From Jacaranda mimosifolia (lineage: Eukaryota > Streptophyta > Magnoliopsida > Lamiales > Bignoniaceae), in assembly GCA_018894105.1 (NCBI GenBank), contig CM032124.1:6495501-6559500 (forward strand): DNA of 64,000 nucleotides, written 5' to 3'. The position numbers and the translations under genes were made by a program. Shown here one piece after another: positions 1 to 13,735 of this stretch. The notes under the pieces were generated by a model. It worked only from the letters and a program-made list of their open reading frames with translations. It was not told the origin of the DNA and did not search any database. Each line of letters begins with the position of its first letter. The first letter of the stretch is position 1.

Positions 1-3000
1 ATTAAGTAAGAACAGTTTTTGGGGGGGCTAGAATGTAAGCATTATTCAAGAGAATCCTTTCATTAATCAAGCAGTAGTACAGTGGATCACATGAACTATT
101 GCTCTCTGTAGAGGATATTCTAATGGTACAAAAGACATTCCATTTACTTTTCTAGGCAACGCATTAGTAGTATTTTATAATTAAACAAGCATGAGGCCCC
201 TAAGTCACTTTGTTAACAACCACTAAGAATCATGTATATCCTCGAATAGTATCATCTAACTCCAAACAAGTAAGAGGAATCCAGTTTTCAAGTAATTCAG
301 CTTTAATTGTAAGTGCATTTCTAAAAGAGGTACCTTCAATCGCATAAACTCTTCATGGATAGCTGGATCTAGCAATAACCTCCTCGCCTGTCAGTTATAT
401 CACCTAAATAGTTAAAAACTTCTGACAAAGAGAAGAAAAACTAATGATCCAGATGATGATTTATTGGTAAATTTAAATGGATGTATTTTTACCTTTCACA
501 TTTGTCATAACTAGCTATGAAACTAGTTTTCCAGTTTCAAGAACTGAAATGGCCAGGAACCAGCCTTTTACAGTTTCAAAATTTTTGCAAGTATCCAAAA
601 AACGAAAACAAATTGTGGGGCACATCTCCCATTTTTAAAGATTTTAAAAACACAGACAGCAACATGAAAACAATGTAGGGGGATCTATCCTTTTCCCAAT
701 ATACCTGCATTGATGGTGGTTTCAGCTGAACTCTCAAATCTCGAACAGCAGACTGTATCAAAGTTTGAAGGGGAGAGAGAATAAGAATAGCAAAAAAGCA
801 CAACAGGAAATGAAAAACTTAGTTCCAGTTAAAAAATAAAAACGTCTAGCATACTCATATAACAAAAGAAACTGAATCTGGTGCTGAGGCAATTTTATTG
901 GAATGATCTTAACAATCTTTAACAATCCCAGCAAAAGCCAGGGAAATATTTATGAATCCAGCCAAAGTGACAAGGTCGAGATCACATAAACTATCAGCAA
1001 CTTGCCAGCATTGTTTCTCAACTAATTTGGGACCATCTCTATACAAGTTCCAAAGAGATATATACATCCTCTTTACAACACTGCTGTGATTCAAGTTACT
1101 ATCAACTCCTTTCCAGAAACTATAATAGATTCTTAATTATAATGACAACAATAAAGACACTAGTAATCATAGTCATCATCATCAATGGAAAGGAAAGAAA
1201 TAAGTAAAAGCAAGAAACAAGAAGAAGTAAAGGTAACGCAGAGAAGGTTATTCTATGATGTAGAATGAGAATCCTAATATCATTCACCGCATAACAAGAC
1301 TTGATCTTAAGTTTACTGCTAAGTGCTAACGTTCCATAGGGTGATGGACATGTCATGGTGCTCGTATTCCAACAGCATTCGACTGGTGCTAAGTAAGCAT
1401 GAAGAAAAACATTGGTTTTAAAATGACCATGTTATGCCTTAATGAATATCTCATCTTAGTGAGAAATTTAAAAAGCAAGCATGCATTTCAGCTTAGAGTA
1501 TTAGACAGCTATGTGAAATGTATCACACTCTACAGATAATGATGCAAGTATAATCAACAAATTCTCACCTTCAACTCAGCTATCTCCTGCTCCCGTTTTG
1601 CAAATGTCACAATGAATGCAGCTTCTTTCTTTTTGGCTTTCTCAAGCTAATACCAAAAGAATAAAGCAAAACTTGATTAGGTCATCGAGTACAAACTTGC
1701 AAATCGAATGGGACTCGTATTCAAAACATACTTGCTCTCGCAGGGATTCCTCAGAGGACCTCAGGGACTGAAGGTAGCTGACGACAAATTTTGGTTCTAA
1801 CAAATAGGAAAACAACTTCCCTCAAATGAATAAAAATAACTCAAAAAGAACATGAAAACTTTAATTGCTATAGACCAACGGACAGAATACAGGAAAATGG
1901 AATAAAGCCCACTAGAAACAGACCAGGAGTTGCGCCTGGTGGTATAAAGGTTTCATTCTGAAAAGATAAACGCCACTTTTGAATCTCGGACTTTGCATCT
2001 TCGAGTTTAGTCTGAAGTGGACAAAGCGAGATTATAAAACTAATTATTAGTTAAAGACTTAAAGATAACCCAGTTAGAAAAATCTATATTGTCAAAAATA
2101 ATTATATAAAATAATTATACATGATTGAGTTTTTTAGGCTATAAGCACATCTCTTACTAAAGATGAAGCCGCCAAAAGATACTTAAGACACAGCAACTAA
2201 CAGATGGAGACTGTAGATAGTGAAAGATAAGAAAGAAAAAATTTACCTGGCATCTAGAGAGTTCATCTTGACAGTTCTTGAGACTACAAAAAGCAAGCCA
2301 AAGAAAGATACCAATAAGTCGTACGTAGTCTATGTAAAATACTTAGAAATGGTACTTTATCTTTTGTAAGTATTTATTATGCATTAAACAGATCCATCAG
2401 AGGTTTATTCAGCACATACTATATCAAAAAAGAAATAACATTCCAATCAACTAAGGAACAATACCTCTCACGAAGAGATAAAATCATCCCAGTTGCCACT
2501 CCAGGTGCAGTTTCCTCTACTTTTAGACCCTTAAGTGTCAACAAACAAAAGGAGAGTCATATTTGAAACTTACAAAACCATAGGCAAGCTGACAACAAGA
2601 GGCATATGACTGGAACAAACATGGATAACTGAAAACCAAAATATAAAATGATACAATGATAATCTATTTCCTTTGTTTTCCTAGCCACTAAAGCCACACC
2701 ACCCAGGGTGTGAGCCACTCATTCTTTATCTCTATTGTTATGATGTGATTGGAAAAGAGGGTATATGAACAGTTTCTACACATGAATCCTTCAGGGAGAT
2801 AAATAAACTAACACACGTCTCTTACAAAAAATAGCAATAAATTGGGCTCATCTCACAGGAGAACATCGTGTTCTACAATCGAATTATTTAAGTGCATTTG
2901 GTAAACACACTAATAAAGTCCTCAGCCATGAAGAACTACTTGAAGGTATTTAGTATTCATTTTGTCAAAAAATTTCTCTAGTAGGGGTGTAAATGTGATG

Positions 3001-3146
3001 AGATGATTCATGAACAATTCACGCTCGTCAGTGAAACGAGTCAAGCTGAGCTCAATAATATTCGACTCGAAAAGCTCGCAAGCCTAAACAAACTTTTCTA
3101 TATTTTGTATATTAGTTATATATAATAATGTTCATAAAGAGAAGTA

Positions 3147-3183
<37 letters not shown>

Positions 3184-4235
3184 TTTTGTTTGTTATTTTT
3201 TGAAAAGTTTATAATTATAAATTTTATTTTGAGCTTAAATGAGCTCGAAGCCTCGAACTAATCCAAACCTGTACGAGCTCGAGTTCATCAGAAGCTATAC
3301 AAATCAAACTCGATAAGGCTCAATAGCCCAAGCCTTCGTAAATTCAACGAGCAGAGCCAAGAGCTTGAGCTTGCTAGTTCGGGCTCAGCTTGGCTCGTTT
3401 ACACCCCTTTTCTTTAGACTTTGGTGAAAAAAGTTTGAACAGTATAAAGAGATAATTAAAGATCCAGAAATCTAGTTGGAGAAGCCTAAATTGTTAGCCT
3501 CTTGAATTCACAAGCTTTACTACAATTTGATTGCTGAAATCTAATTTAAAGGATGATGTAATACTTTTCCAATCCTTGGCCTGCACAACCATACACGGAT
3601 TTTGGTGTAGAGAGAGGGGCCTTGACGCAACATTTAATGCTTCTCAATGTGATGGAAGGTAATTAGTATGAGTTGTGAAATCGGGAGCCTAGATAGAGGG
3701 CTAAAACTTATATCAAACTCTATTTAGGATCCCCAGCCACTAAATGCTTGCGTCCTGAAAGTGCCATTGTAATTGTACGTTAACAAGCATCCAATATTGT
3801 AGAAAGTATAAAAACCGTTTTTGTACTCGTTATGCCTAAGAGGCCTGCATCACACTACAGACATCAAATGCATAGATCCAACTTGTATAATTTGAAAAAT
3901 TAGAAAAGAGGATAAGAAGAATATCTGAATGTGCCAACTAACATGACTGCAAGCTTAATTCCCCACAAAAAAGAAAGAGAAAGTGTATGCTCAGTATGAC
4001 AAGAATATATCTTTCACTACCAGCTACCTTACATAACATACATTTTCTTTTACTCTACAAGTCACCACAGTTAGAACATAAATGATTACTATTTCAACAA
4101 TCATATTTACTGGTTCAAAGACAAAGTGCTATTGCACCTTATGAACCATCACTACTCTCATTCAACATCAGACACAAGGAATCAACCATCCTCTATTCTG
4201 AACAAACTCTTCCTTAACAAAATTCATATAAAAAA

Positions 4236-4266
<31 letters not shown>

Positions 4267-4846
4267 GAGGGCCAAAAGGACAATCAACTCCACAACTCTC
4301 TTTGAGATTTTCATATCCATATTTTAAGAACCGACTTTAAAATTTCTAAATGCATCGCACATAATGCTAACCCAGCAAGCAAGCACTATGGTTCAAGACT
4401 AAAACGATAAAACCCCAGAAAAGAAAGCAGTCCAAGACAAATAGATATAACACATATAAATAGATGATGTAAAATTTTGGAACTTCCAAGCAGTAGCAGA
4501 AGTTAAAGTTACCTTTTTTGAGCCGAAGATGTCGTCTTCGTCATCGTCAAGATCTTCAAAGCTTCTCTTATTACCTAATAAATAAACCGGCATTCCACAA
4601 TAAGAACAATAACAAAAACTAAAATTATTTTAACTAAATTAAAGTAATAATTCGAAGAACCTGAACGCCTTGCAGCATTTCCTCCCCCAAAATCGCCTCC
4701 AAAATCATCTTCCTGCAAATTTCCAAGAATTACGGCCAATAAAACGTTAAAATGGACAAATATAAATAAAACGCGGGGAATTTCGATTGAAGAAAGCGGG
4801 GGATGTCGAAGGAGCGTACGTCATCGAGATGGCCATGTGACGCCAT
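1..4846 (-). CDS. FIP37: FIP37 / WTAP-like m6A methyltransferase subunit (5' part, truncated by window edge)
   Basis: Coiled-coil subunit of the nuclear complex that writes N6-methyladenosine on mRNA (plant WTAP, first named as FKBP12-interacting protein 37). Ten exons were read on the minus strand: 4820-4846, 4661-4712, 4513-4574, 2465-2529, 2247-2283, 1924-2011, 1732-1796, 1569-1646, 705-752 and 334-387. All junctions keep frame and give the first 192 residues; family proteins have about 340, so the C-terminal part lies left of the window and 1-333 is intron. Visible family signatures are an acidic N-terminus (RSFEDLDDDEDDIFGS), TGMILSLR, SLKNCQDEL, EIQKWR, KREQEIAELKSAVRDL, QLKPPSMQ and ARRLLLDPAIHEEF. 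The Lys/Glu-rich middle is the coiled coil. The start is the first ATG of a 9-codon exon ending in LDD before a GT donor. Intron 3 (2530-4512) is long and carries a hAT-type element and two microsatellites. Confidence 0.93.
2982..3409. mobile_element. Non-autonomous hAT-type element in FIP37 intron 3
   Basis: The left end reads TAGGGGTGTAAATG and the right end, read in reverse complement, AAGGGGTGTAAACGAGCC, giving short terminal inverted repeats. The flanks TTCTCTAG (2974-2981) and TTCTTTAG (3410-3417) form an 8-bp target duplication with one mismatch, as expected for the hAT superfamily. The interior is rich in GAGCTCG/CTCGAG-like words and holds an (AAT)n run. There is no coding capacity. 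The boundaries could shift by one or two bases. Confidence 0.7.
3147..3183. repeat. (AAT)n microsatellite
   Basis: About 12 uninterrupted AAT/ATA units inside the hAT-type element of FIP37 intron 3. Confidence 0.95.
4236..4266. repeat. Compound (CA)n(CG)n(CA)n microsatellite
   Basis: A run of CA, then four CG steps, then CA again, inside FIP37 intron 3. The CG core is unusual in this AT-rich setting. Confidence 0.95.
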
Positions 4847-4850
4847 TGGA

Positions 4851-4886
4851 ATTTGGATTTTGGATTTTGGATTTTGGATTTTGAAT
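4851..4886 (-). repeat. 8-bp tandem repeat in the FIP37 leader
   Basis: Four imperfect units of TGGATTTT (plus strand) start five bases upstream of the FIP37 ATG, so they lie in the 5' leader on the minus strand as AAAATCCA units. They could affect translation or be a slippage-prone site; nothing in the sequence decides this. Confidence 0.7.
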
Positions 4887-7395
4887 TGGGGAAGGGAACT
4901 TGAAACCCTAATTGAGCGAAATCAGAGAAGTGTAGGATTAAGAACCGTGGCAGCGTTCCACAGGAACAAAGCCGATTCAGGATGTAATCATGTGTGGATG
5001 GAATAGAAGCTGTACATTGCAGCCTACACGTGGCACTAGGAATAGAGATCATTGTGCTCATATAAAGAGTATTTCTTTCCTTTCATCTTTCTTTTTCCAA
5101 TTTATTTTTTGTTTTTTTTTCTTACTTAAAACTTTACATTTGTTTTGAAAAGAAATAGGAATTTCAAAATGAGCATGAACAATCTCTCAACAAAAAAATA
5201 AAAAAAGAGCACGAACAAGATTAAGTTTAATACTTTCTTAATAATATTAATCCTCGAGCCCACCTGCACAGAGTTGTTTTTTGGCCCATGATCTTTATCA
5301 TGGCCCTTTTCACTAAACTTGGGTTAGCCCATTTGTATTCTTGTGAAGGATAAGTTAGAACTAGTAATTAGCACAGATTTTTTTATTATTATTATTTATT
5401 TATATGCACGCACGCATATCAGGACCTCGGTCGAACTAGAACCCTTCATCTCCGACATCATGTAGAAGACTTATGTCACTGGACCACAAGTTACTCAACT
5501 AATTAGCACATAGTCTTTTGTAATAGTAATTAAGAGAGAGAGAGAGAGAGAGAGAGAGGTTGTAGGCTTGTTATGACTCAAAATTATGTTCTAAATAATG
5601 TGAGGAATTGCATTAACCAGCTTGATTTAGTTGAAGTAATATAGAAAACAAGTAATTCATTAATTCTATATATTTTGTAGAACTCAACATGCATGTCTTG
5701 GGTAATAAATAATCATAATTTATCAAAATTATATGAGAGTGCATGTATACATTGAGAGCATATCTATTAAATAATTTGTATGTTCTATTTTATTTTATAT
5801 TTTATTATTTATTATAATTTGATAAATATTTGTCAAGTGTGTTAAGTATTTCTTAACAAAAATAATTGATTGGCAATGAGATACACTTTGTATATATTGA
5901 TCAAGTTAAAATATGAGAAATGTTCGAATATTCGAACCGTTCTACGAACGAGGATCGCAATTGAACCATAACATTACAGTTACATAATATATTTATATTT
6001 TATATATTATTCAAAGACTAATAAAATACCAAAAAATAAAATATAAAAAATCCAAAAATATTAATTTTAACTTATGGTGCGAGTATGAAACAAGATACAA
6101 ATAATAATTCGTTAGTCAAAATAAACAAAAGACACAAAAAGCATAAATTGTATTGTTAAAGTCACAAATCACAACTTCAAAGATTCAATTTTGGACTTTT
6201 AGTGTAGATATTTTGGCACTTATGCTTTGTAACTTGTGTCTTGTTCTTTGTAGTTTAGATTTTAAGTAGAAAAAGAAATAAATTTTTAATTATAACATGA
6301 CTAAAAGAGAAAAATAATAATAATAAATCATTTCGATTCAAATAAACTACGAGTGGTTCAATGGTTTAAACGGTTCAATCATAGGCTCAAATAGTTTTTC
6401 AAATTAGGATGATTTTGAAAAATTATCTTTTTTTACTAAAAATTAAATCAGACAACAAGCGATCGACGATTCAATCAGTTCGACCATCCAAATTCAATCT
6501 AATTTTTAATTAATAAATAAATATAAAATATAAAATGATATAAAATATCTGAAGTGTCTATTAAATGTTCCATTTCAAAACTTTCACACCATGCAATTAA
6601 TAAAAATACAAAATGTTGGCCAAGATGGTGGTATGTCCTCCTTCTAGCATGCCCTAGCTACAAACATAAATCTTCATAGTATCTACTTTTTGTTCAATTC
6701 TTTCCCTTGTGAAATGAATATTTCTTTCCTTTTCTTTTTGTAGTAAAGAATTTGCACTTTTTTTTTTGGCTGGATACTATAGAAGGTAGAGACAAGAAAC
6801 CTTTTCTCCATACCCTTTAAACAAATAATATTCAATTAAACAACTTCGAGAACTTTCAAACTTTGCAGCTAATATTTAATGCTATATGATATGGGCATGG
6901 TTTCATTTCTTGGTCCAACAGTCCAACTTGTCACTTGTTTGATTGTTACCATTATAATATTATATATTGGACATGGACCATATGAATTTATATACGGATA
7001 GTATTTTATTTTCACCGAAAAAATTTATTCATTTTTTATTTATATACACAAACATTAATTGTCTGCTAGATTTGAATTCTCAATCTCAAATTTTATATGT
7101 GAGATTTATAATGTTGGGTCAGAAATCGCTTCAAAGATTCTTATCCAATTTGACTCTTATTTAATTAATCATATTATATGTATAATTAACTATAATTAAT
7201 TTGTGATTGGTCAGGCAATTTAAAATGCATGTGATTCAAGACTTATTTAATTAATGAGTTTATCATTATTTTAACTTTGAGTTATTAATATTATTGAGTC
7301 GTGTTTTTTAGTGGAGTTGAGGAGGAAAACGTGTGAACATGTACCCTTTGCTATTGGATTGAATAAAATCATCCTTCAAAAACATTAAAAAGGAG

Positions 7396-8960
7396 TTTGT
7401 ATTGTTGTCACGAACGTTGCTAAAAAGAAGTATAATATGAGTGACAATTAAAAAATAAGTAATAATATAAAAATATCGTCAATAACATATGTTAGTGACT
7501 ATAATTTTTATTTTATAATTAATAATATTTTTTTAATTAAATCACAATAATTATTATTTCGTTACAATATGACTTAATAGTATCAAAAATTAATGCTTCA
7601 AATTGTTACTATTGGCAATTAATGGTACACGTATGTTATCCTTCTTCCTTTAGCAACTGAGAACAAAGAGTAATCTCAATCCCTAAACATAGTCCAACTT
7701 TGGATCCTTCTGAAACCAAAAATGAAACTACTTCTTTCAATTCGCTCATTACTCTTCTCAAAACTATATTACTTTTTAACTATAATGCACGAACATGCCA
7801 TAAAATCACTTTTTGCAGTGTTGGACACGCATCAGACATAGACACAGCCCCGAAATGGCTCCGACACATATCGGACACAACAATAAAATGTTCAAAAATT
7901 AAAATAAAAAAGATAAAATCTGACATGGTGTCGGACATGGCTAAAGGATGTGTTCGACACGGTCAGGACACGGCGAGGCTTTTTTTATTAAACTTTACAA
8001 AATTTAAGGGTTAACAAATAATATAAAAACTTTTTAAATGACAAATAAAGTTAGTAAAAAAACTCACTATGATCATAATATTCTAATAAATTTGGATTAG
8101 TAGACACACTATGAAAAAAAGAAAATTTATAAAAAATAGTAAATGATAATTGAAAACTTGGCACTAATTATATATATATATATAAGTAACAAAAAAATTT
8201 TGTTCTATCAGCAATAATAATTTTTACACATTTAACAATGGCAAAAATTGTATTTATATTATCACCATTGATAATTGATGACAAATCTTTAATGATAGGC
8301 AAAAAAAATTTCAAATGTTATTAGTTATAGTCTTTATATCATCACTTATTTTTTATGACTAATATTACATTTTTGATATTGAAATTTTCCATTATATAAT
8401 TTACATGAAGTTTAATACTTATTCCTATTTAGGAAATTCGTTATTTATTTAAATTTAAAATATATTTATTTAATATTTAGTGTTGATTTTTTTCACTTTG
8501 CTTTGATATATATTTTATATTACATACATTATTATGATTAATAAGTACTTATATATATTTATCTATATTATGATAACCGTATCGTGTCCTAAAATTTTAA
8601 AGTTAAATATGTCATTGTATCTATGTCGTTTCATGTCCATGTTGCCGTGTTCATATCCATGCATCATTGCTTTTTAACCTTCTAGAACTAAACGAAAGAG
8701 TAGGGAGGGATGGGATATTGATTAGCTTTTCATCCTCAATAAACTCAAAACAATATATTAAGACAAGATTTTCATAATTGTCGCTATAGGTATGTCACTA
8801 TTTATCAATAACAACAATTTAAATATTATTCTTATTATTATTAAATTTGTAAATATTATTAGAGCAACAAAATAATTTTTTTTATCGCTTTATATACATA
8901 GATAACTTTTGAATTGTGGTTTACTATTTAATAACCATTTCTATTTGATATACATATAGA
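7396..8960. repeat. AT-rich 'gtgacaat' repeat, copy 1, split by an insertion
   Basis: 7396-7640 matches the left half and 8760-8960 the right half of a repeat seen intact near 13400-13735 and 62075-62455. Shared words include 'ttaaattgt(c/t)act', 'caattaat' and 'taacaaaataaattttctatc'. The DNA between the halves (about 7641-8759) looks like a later insertion. The 'gtgacaat' words and the CACTACAAGAAAA-like ends elsewhere suggest a degraded CACTA-type non-autonomous family, but no clean ends are preserved here. Confidence 0.5.
7812..8670. repeat. GACAC-rich repeat element
   Basis: The left part (7812-7980) is rich in GGACACG/CGACAC words and the right part (8575-8665) in their complements (CGTGTCC, CATGTCC, CCGTGTTC), giving a diffuse inverted repeat of roughly 860 bp. 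It lies inside the interrupted AT-rich repeat. The open frame at 7700-8014 overlaps it and is not a gene. The transposon class cannot be assigned. Confidence 0.45.
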
Positions 8961-9384
8961 ATTAATACCATCCCAAAAGAAAGATGCAAACAAATGCATG
9001 GCACACACTCAAAGATCAACATAATTCTAAACCCTAAAACTTAAAATGAAGTCCCATGCATGTGGATTTGGTGAAAATTTTAGTTAACCCAATGACATTA
9101 TTATTGCCCAATCCTATAATATATAATGTAGGCACCCAAAGACTTCAAAATGCCTAATGATATTGCACCTTCCAATCATGATATTTTACTACATCAGTTT
9201 TCAAGACACAAAATTAATAATATTTATATGCCAAAAGTTTCAACAAAATTTCCTTGATTGGCTCTTGCTATAATTACACACACACACACAAGTGGGTGTG
9301 TGCGTGTTGTTGTGACATGTCGACCCACGAAGAGCACATAGCACGTGAGGCTACCATTTATCAATATGATTTAATTACACTGTA

Positions 9385-9855
9385 AAAAAATTAAAGCTAT
9401 CAGTTACAATTGATTCATAATTAAAATTAAGAATTTATAATCTTAACTACGAACTTAACTTATTCGAATTTAAAATAAATACACTCGTAGCTAGCACTCA
9501 CTATGATCAATTCATAACTGATTATTGTTTCAATTACAATTAATTCATTATTGATATTAAAATTTTGTAACTTTAATTATGAACTTGACTTAGCCAAATT
9601 TGAAACAAATGCTCTTATAACTAACCTTCGCTACAACTAATTCATACTGATGATTATTTTTTTATATATGATGATTTTTTTTTACAAATAATAATTAACT
9701 AATATATTACACTTGTGACGAACATGACTAACATATTGATAGTTAATAATTTTTATTACTTATTATTTTAAAAGATTATATTGGCTACGAAAAAATTATA
9801 TTATAATTTATAGTCATAATTACAAGACTAATTTCATAATATTTTTTTATGAACA
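9385..9855. repeat. Dispersed AT-rich repeat B, copy 1
   Basis: Contains 'aattcataa', 'aactttaattatgaacttgactta' and 'cactatgatcaattcataactgatta' words that recur at 61255-61620, where the order is the same. Both copies end in a segment like 'ttatagtcataattacaagactaatttcataat'. No coding capacity; class unknown. Confidence 0.5.
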
Positions 9856-10867
9856 GATATCTAATTTTTTTACAGCATTATAAACAACAACAAAAATCCT
9901 TGTAGGTGTGAGCAATATTAAGATTTATTGTCCTGTAGTGATCATAGTCTATTTTTTAATCATGGATATTGGGGGGCAAGAAACTGTAGGAGGGTATGAT
10001 TTGATGGAAAAGAATGTTATATGCTGTTGGGGATTGAGTTTAATTTTGAAAACTTTTTGTTGGATTGCATCAATTCAGGTTGGAAACTAATATCTATAAA
10101 GGGGGACACACACACACACACACACACATATCAAAAGTCAAAAGCTACCCACTAATCAGGTCCCTTTAATTATAAAAAAATAAAATAAAATCATGTCCCT
10201 TTATTTCAGCTGGTTATATTGTTAATTTGTTATGCTAAATAAATTAATGCTTTGCTAATAATTGGATTTCTTGGTCCTAAATTGGATGTAAATTGTGTTG
10301 GCTTTTCCTTACATTCTCTGTGATCATTTTTAAAATGAAATTTACTCACTTTTTTCAATTTTTTTTTTTTAAAAATATAATTGCTTCTCCCTTAGGTCTA
10401 AAATCGAATGTTTGGTTGGTAAAGTGGAACCATCAGCTTAGCTAGTTTGGTACTTAATATTTAATATCTCCATGATGTTTATTTGAATTAGCATAGAAAA
10501 AATTTTCTGAAAATAAGTGATTGTGAGATTTGAAGTACAAACCTAAGAGGTCAAGGCTTCTTGTTAGATCTAATTGTTATATTATATATATTGAATGACT
10601 AACCCATCTAAATGTTGAAGTTAATGTAAAATGATGAAATAGGAAGTTAAGCATTCACAAAATTATGATCAATTAATTAAGTAGCTCGTATTTATTCTTA
10701 ACAGAAGTATTTTGAATTATTGTAAATATCAATAATATATCTAATCGCTCAAAATTAATTATGAATGAATGAGAAGTTAATGTCAAAAGCAAGTCATTTA
10801 AATTAGCGAGTTGTTGAAATAAAAAGGTCGAAAAGTGAAAAATCATCAATGTCAATTAGAAATTGTT

Positions 10868-10884
10868 GGGGGGGGGGGGGGGGG
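10868..10884. repeat. 17-bp poly-G tract
   Basis: Seventeen consecutive G residues in AT-rich surroundings. The length may be unreliable in sequencing. Confidence 0.9.
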
Positions 10885-13365
10885 TAACTCTATGAAAATT
10901 TGTGAAAAGACATGACTGGTGTATATTAATCCACTTTCTTTAATCATTGTGACTGTTTATACAATCAGCGCTAACAAACATGTTTGTTCAATTTATTTTT
11001 TTCCATAAGACATGTCAATTCAGTGTAACACTTCTAATACTTGTAAGAAGACTCCCTAAATTTGCTCATTTTCAATTCATGTCTTACATAATTCATAGAA
11101 TAGCATATACATAATATACAGAAGAAGATATTTTTATACAAATTTTAGTTTGTTAGTCTGAGGAATTTGTAGTGCTACGATCTCTCTAAAAATAGTCATT
11201 ACATTTTGGGAGATAATTGCTAGCTAACCAAAAGTATAGGTAAATTTGTCTTAGAAACAAATAGTCGAACTCTTGTGTTTACTTAATAGTGAGGAGGAGG
11301 AGAAGAAATCACACTTAGTAATAAATAATAATCACCGCACACAAACATAAGGAAAATCCAAATTAATATTTAATATATCTAACAAGTATATACTATCCAA
11401 CTATCCAAAAATAATTTTAAAAAATAATAATATAATTTAAAAGTTTCGAAATTTAAAAAAAAGAAAGAAAAAAAAAAGAGCATAACAAATTCCTTGAGAG
11501 ATAAAACCATTTGACTTGATAATATATATATATATATGTATATATCAATTAGATGTTTAAATGTGGGTACCCTATCATGATGATAACTTCTATAATTGGC
11601 TGTAAACCATTTAACTTCAATAATTTTATTTTTTTTTGAAATTGTATTACAAATGACTAAATATTAATTAAACAAATTCCTATTCTCAAATCAAATAATC
11701 AAAATATAAACTAAATACAAAACACATAAAGTGTACAATGTATCCATTATGAGTCGAACACAAGACCTTCCACTTAATTGAGGAGACGAATGCTACTTGA
11801 ACTACAGACCACTAAAAGTAATCAAAGTGACTTAAATTGAGACAGAAAAAAGAAAATAACAAGGGTTCTTTTTTCTTATATAGCGAGTTGTTACCATATT
11901 GGAAGAAAAGCTTATAACTTTCATTGATTAATTGGGTAGCTGATTATGATAGTGCTTATGACTAATCTTTTTGTATAATCCTGTGTCACTTGCATCTAAT
12001 TGATGTGATTTGTCGGCATATTAGTGGGCTATAATTGAAACTTATAAGTTAATCTATTCCCCCAAAAGGTGGGTGGAGAGAAGAAATTGATTGGAGAAAG
12101 TGGTTGGAGGTATACAATCTTGAATTTCCAATGTGAAAATGCTCCTCCCACTTTCACATTTATATAGTTGGCCAACAATCTTGAATTTTTTTAAAAAGAA
12201 AAAAAAAAGAAAAAGAAAACATAAGTTCCATTTTGTTTTTATAGTAACTGTAGAATAAAGGAAGAAAAAAGTTATTTCCTTTATTTTCATGGCTTCTTTT
12301 TTGATTAATTTAGTTAGTCTCGTATAAATTTATATCAAAATATAATATGATTTTACAGCATTCATTTATTTTTTTCACTCGAAAACTATTTATCTAGTAA
12401 TTTATTGAGAGCACAGCAAATAATAGTATTAGTGTTGCCGAAATATGAATATACAAGCATTTTGATGTATATATAGAATTTTTATTATTGACTTAAACAT
12501 AATATTTCATTATTTCCTGAAATTAACACCAGAAAACAAATTTAATTTATACCCACTCAATCAACAAACGTTTGAATAGGAAGAACCTAATTTATTTTAG
12601 GGCATACATTATTTATCTTCTTTGTATTTTTATCTCAATTTTCTCAATGTTTATACAAACACAATACATATTTCTTTCAAATCAACCCCTGCATTTTGAT
12701 CACCTTCCATTTTCCCATCTTTATGGGCACACAAAATTGCAATGTGGTACAATGAGGAAAAAGAAAAGGAATACATACAAAACAATACAATAAATAAATA
12801 AAAGAAAAAAAATAGGAGGAAGCATAAAAGCAAGAAGATCACATGTGAAGCTACTACATGAGAAGTGCTTGTAAATGTAGCAACATAGTGATGAAGTATG
12901 TGTAGTGAATGGGGAACTAATGGGTCCAATTTGCATTACCCATTGTTGAGGAGTCAAATTCAATGTTCTTTTACAGCCCTTCAAACCTCCAACATTGGAT
13001 ATCATTTTTACTAAAGTTGAAAGAAAAAAGGAGGAGATGTTTGAAACAAAAATGCTCCAAAGGTTTTGATGGGTTTTTTCTTGCACGCACGCAACAAAAG
13101 TACTTGTCCATTACAAGCTACCCACACTACATTATTACTATATAGTTCACACGAAATACTATTTCAATTTTTAAAATTAAATATAATTTATTCTTTCTTT
13201 TTTATTTCTTTTACTATAAATAATTCTTATTTTTAAGTGTGCAAAGATTCTAAATAAGTTGTTCATGTTTCATTTGCTTCATTTATGACTATGTTCTTAT
13301 ATGTGCTATAGAAAAAACGCAATATTAATGACAAAAGAATAAGTATCAGAGTAAAAATTGCCACC

Positions 13366-13367
<2 letters not shown>

Positions 13368-13393
<26 letters not shown>
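13368..13393. repeat. (AT)n microsatellite
   Basis: About 13 TA units, immediately left of an AT-rich 'gtgacaat' repeat copy. Confidence 0.9.
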
Positions 13394-13396
<3 letters not shown>

Positions 13397-13399
13397 GCA

Positions 13400-13735
13400 A
13401 CTACAACTTTTATAATTTCACTAATGATACTTTGTAAGTGATAATAAGTTTTTATTCTGTTACAAGTTATACTTACTAGTGACAAAAACTAGTGCTTTAA
13501 ATTGTCACTGTTAACAATTAATGACTATAAAAAAATTATCATAGATTATAGTCATTAGATTTTCCTTTGTCATTTATTGTCAATAATGATAATTTAAATA
13601 CAATTTTTATTACTGTTAAGCTTGTTGAAATTATTGTTCTAACAAAATAAATTTTCTATCATTTAATATATATAATTAGCAACAGTTTTTGTATTGCTAC
13701 CTATTATTTTGTCACCAATTTTTCTTTTTCTTGTA
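13400..13735. repeat. AT-rich 'gtgacaat' repeat, copy 2
   Basis: The most intact copy near the left end of the window. It ends in 'tttttctttttcttgtaaag', whose complement CTTTACAAGAAAAA resembles a decayed CACTACAAGAAAA terminus. Related copies lie at 7396-8960, 60760-61035 and 62075-62455. Confidence 0.5.

Noticed and set aside
7700..8014. 104-codon plus-strand open frame
   Set aside because: Mostly GACAC-rich repeat sequence; no domain or homologue recognised.
12651..13086. Overlapping 92- and 121-codon minus-strand frames
   Set aside because: Low-complexity hydrophobic runs from poly-A/T rich DNA, no splice or family support.
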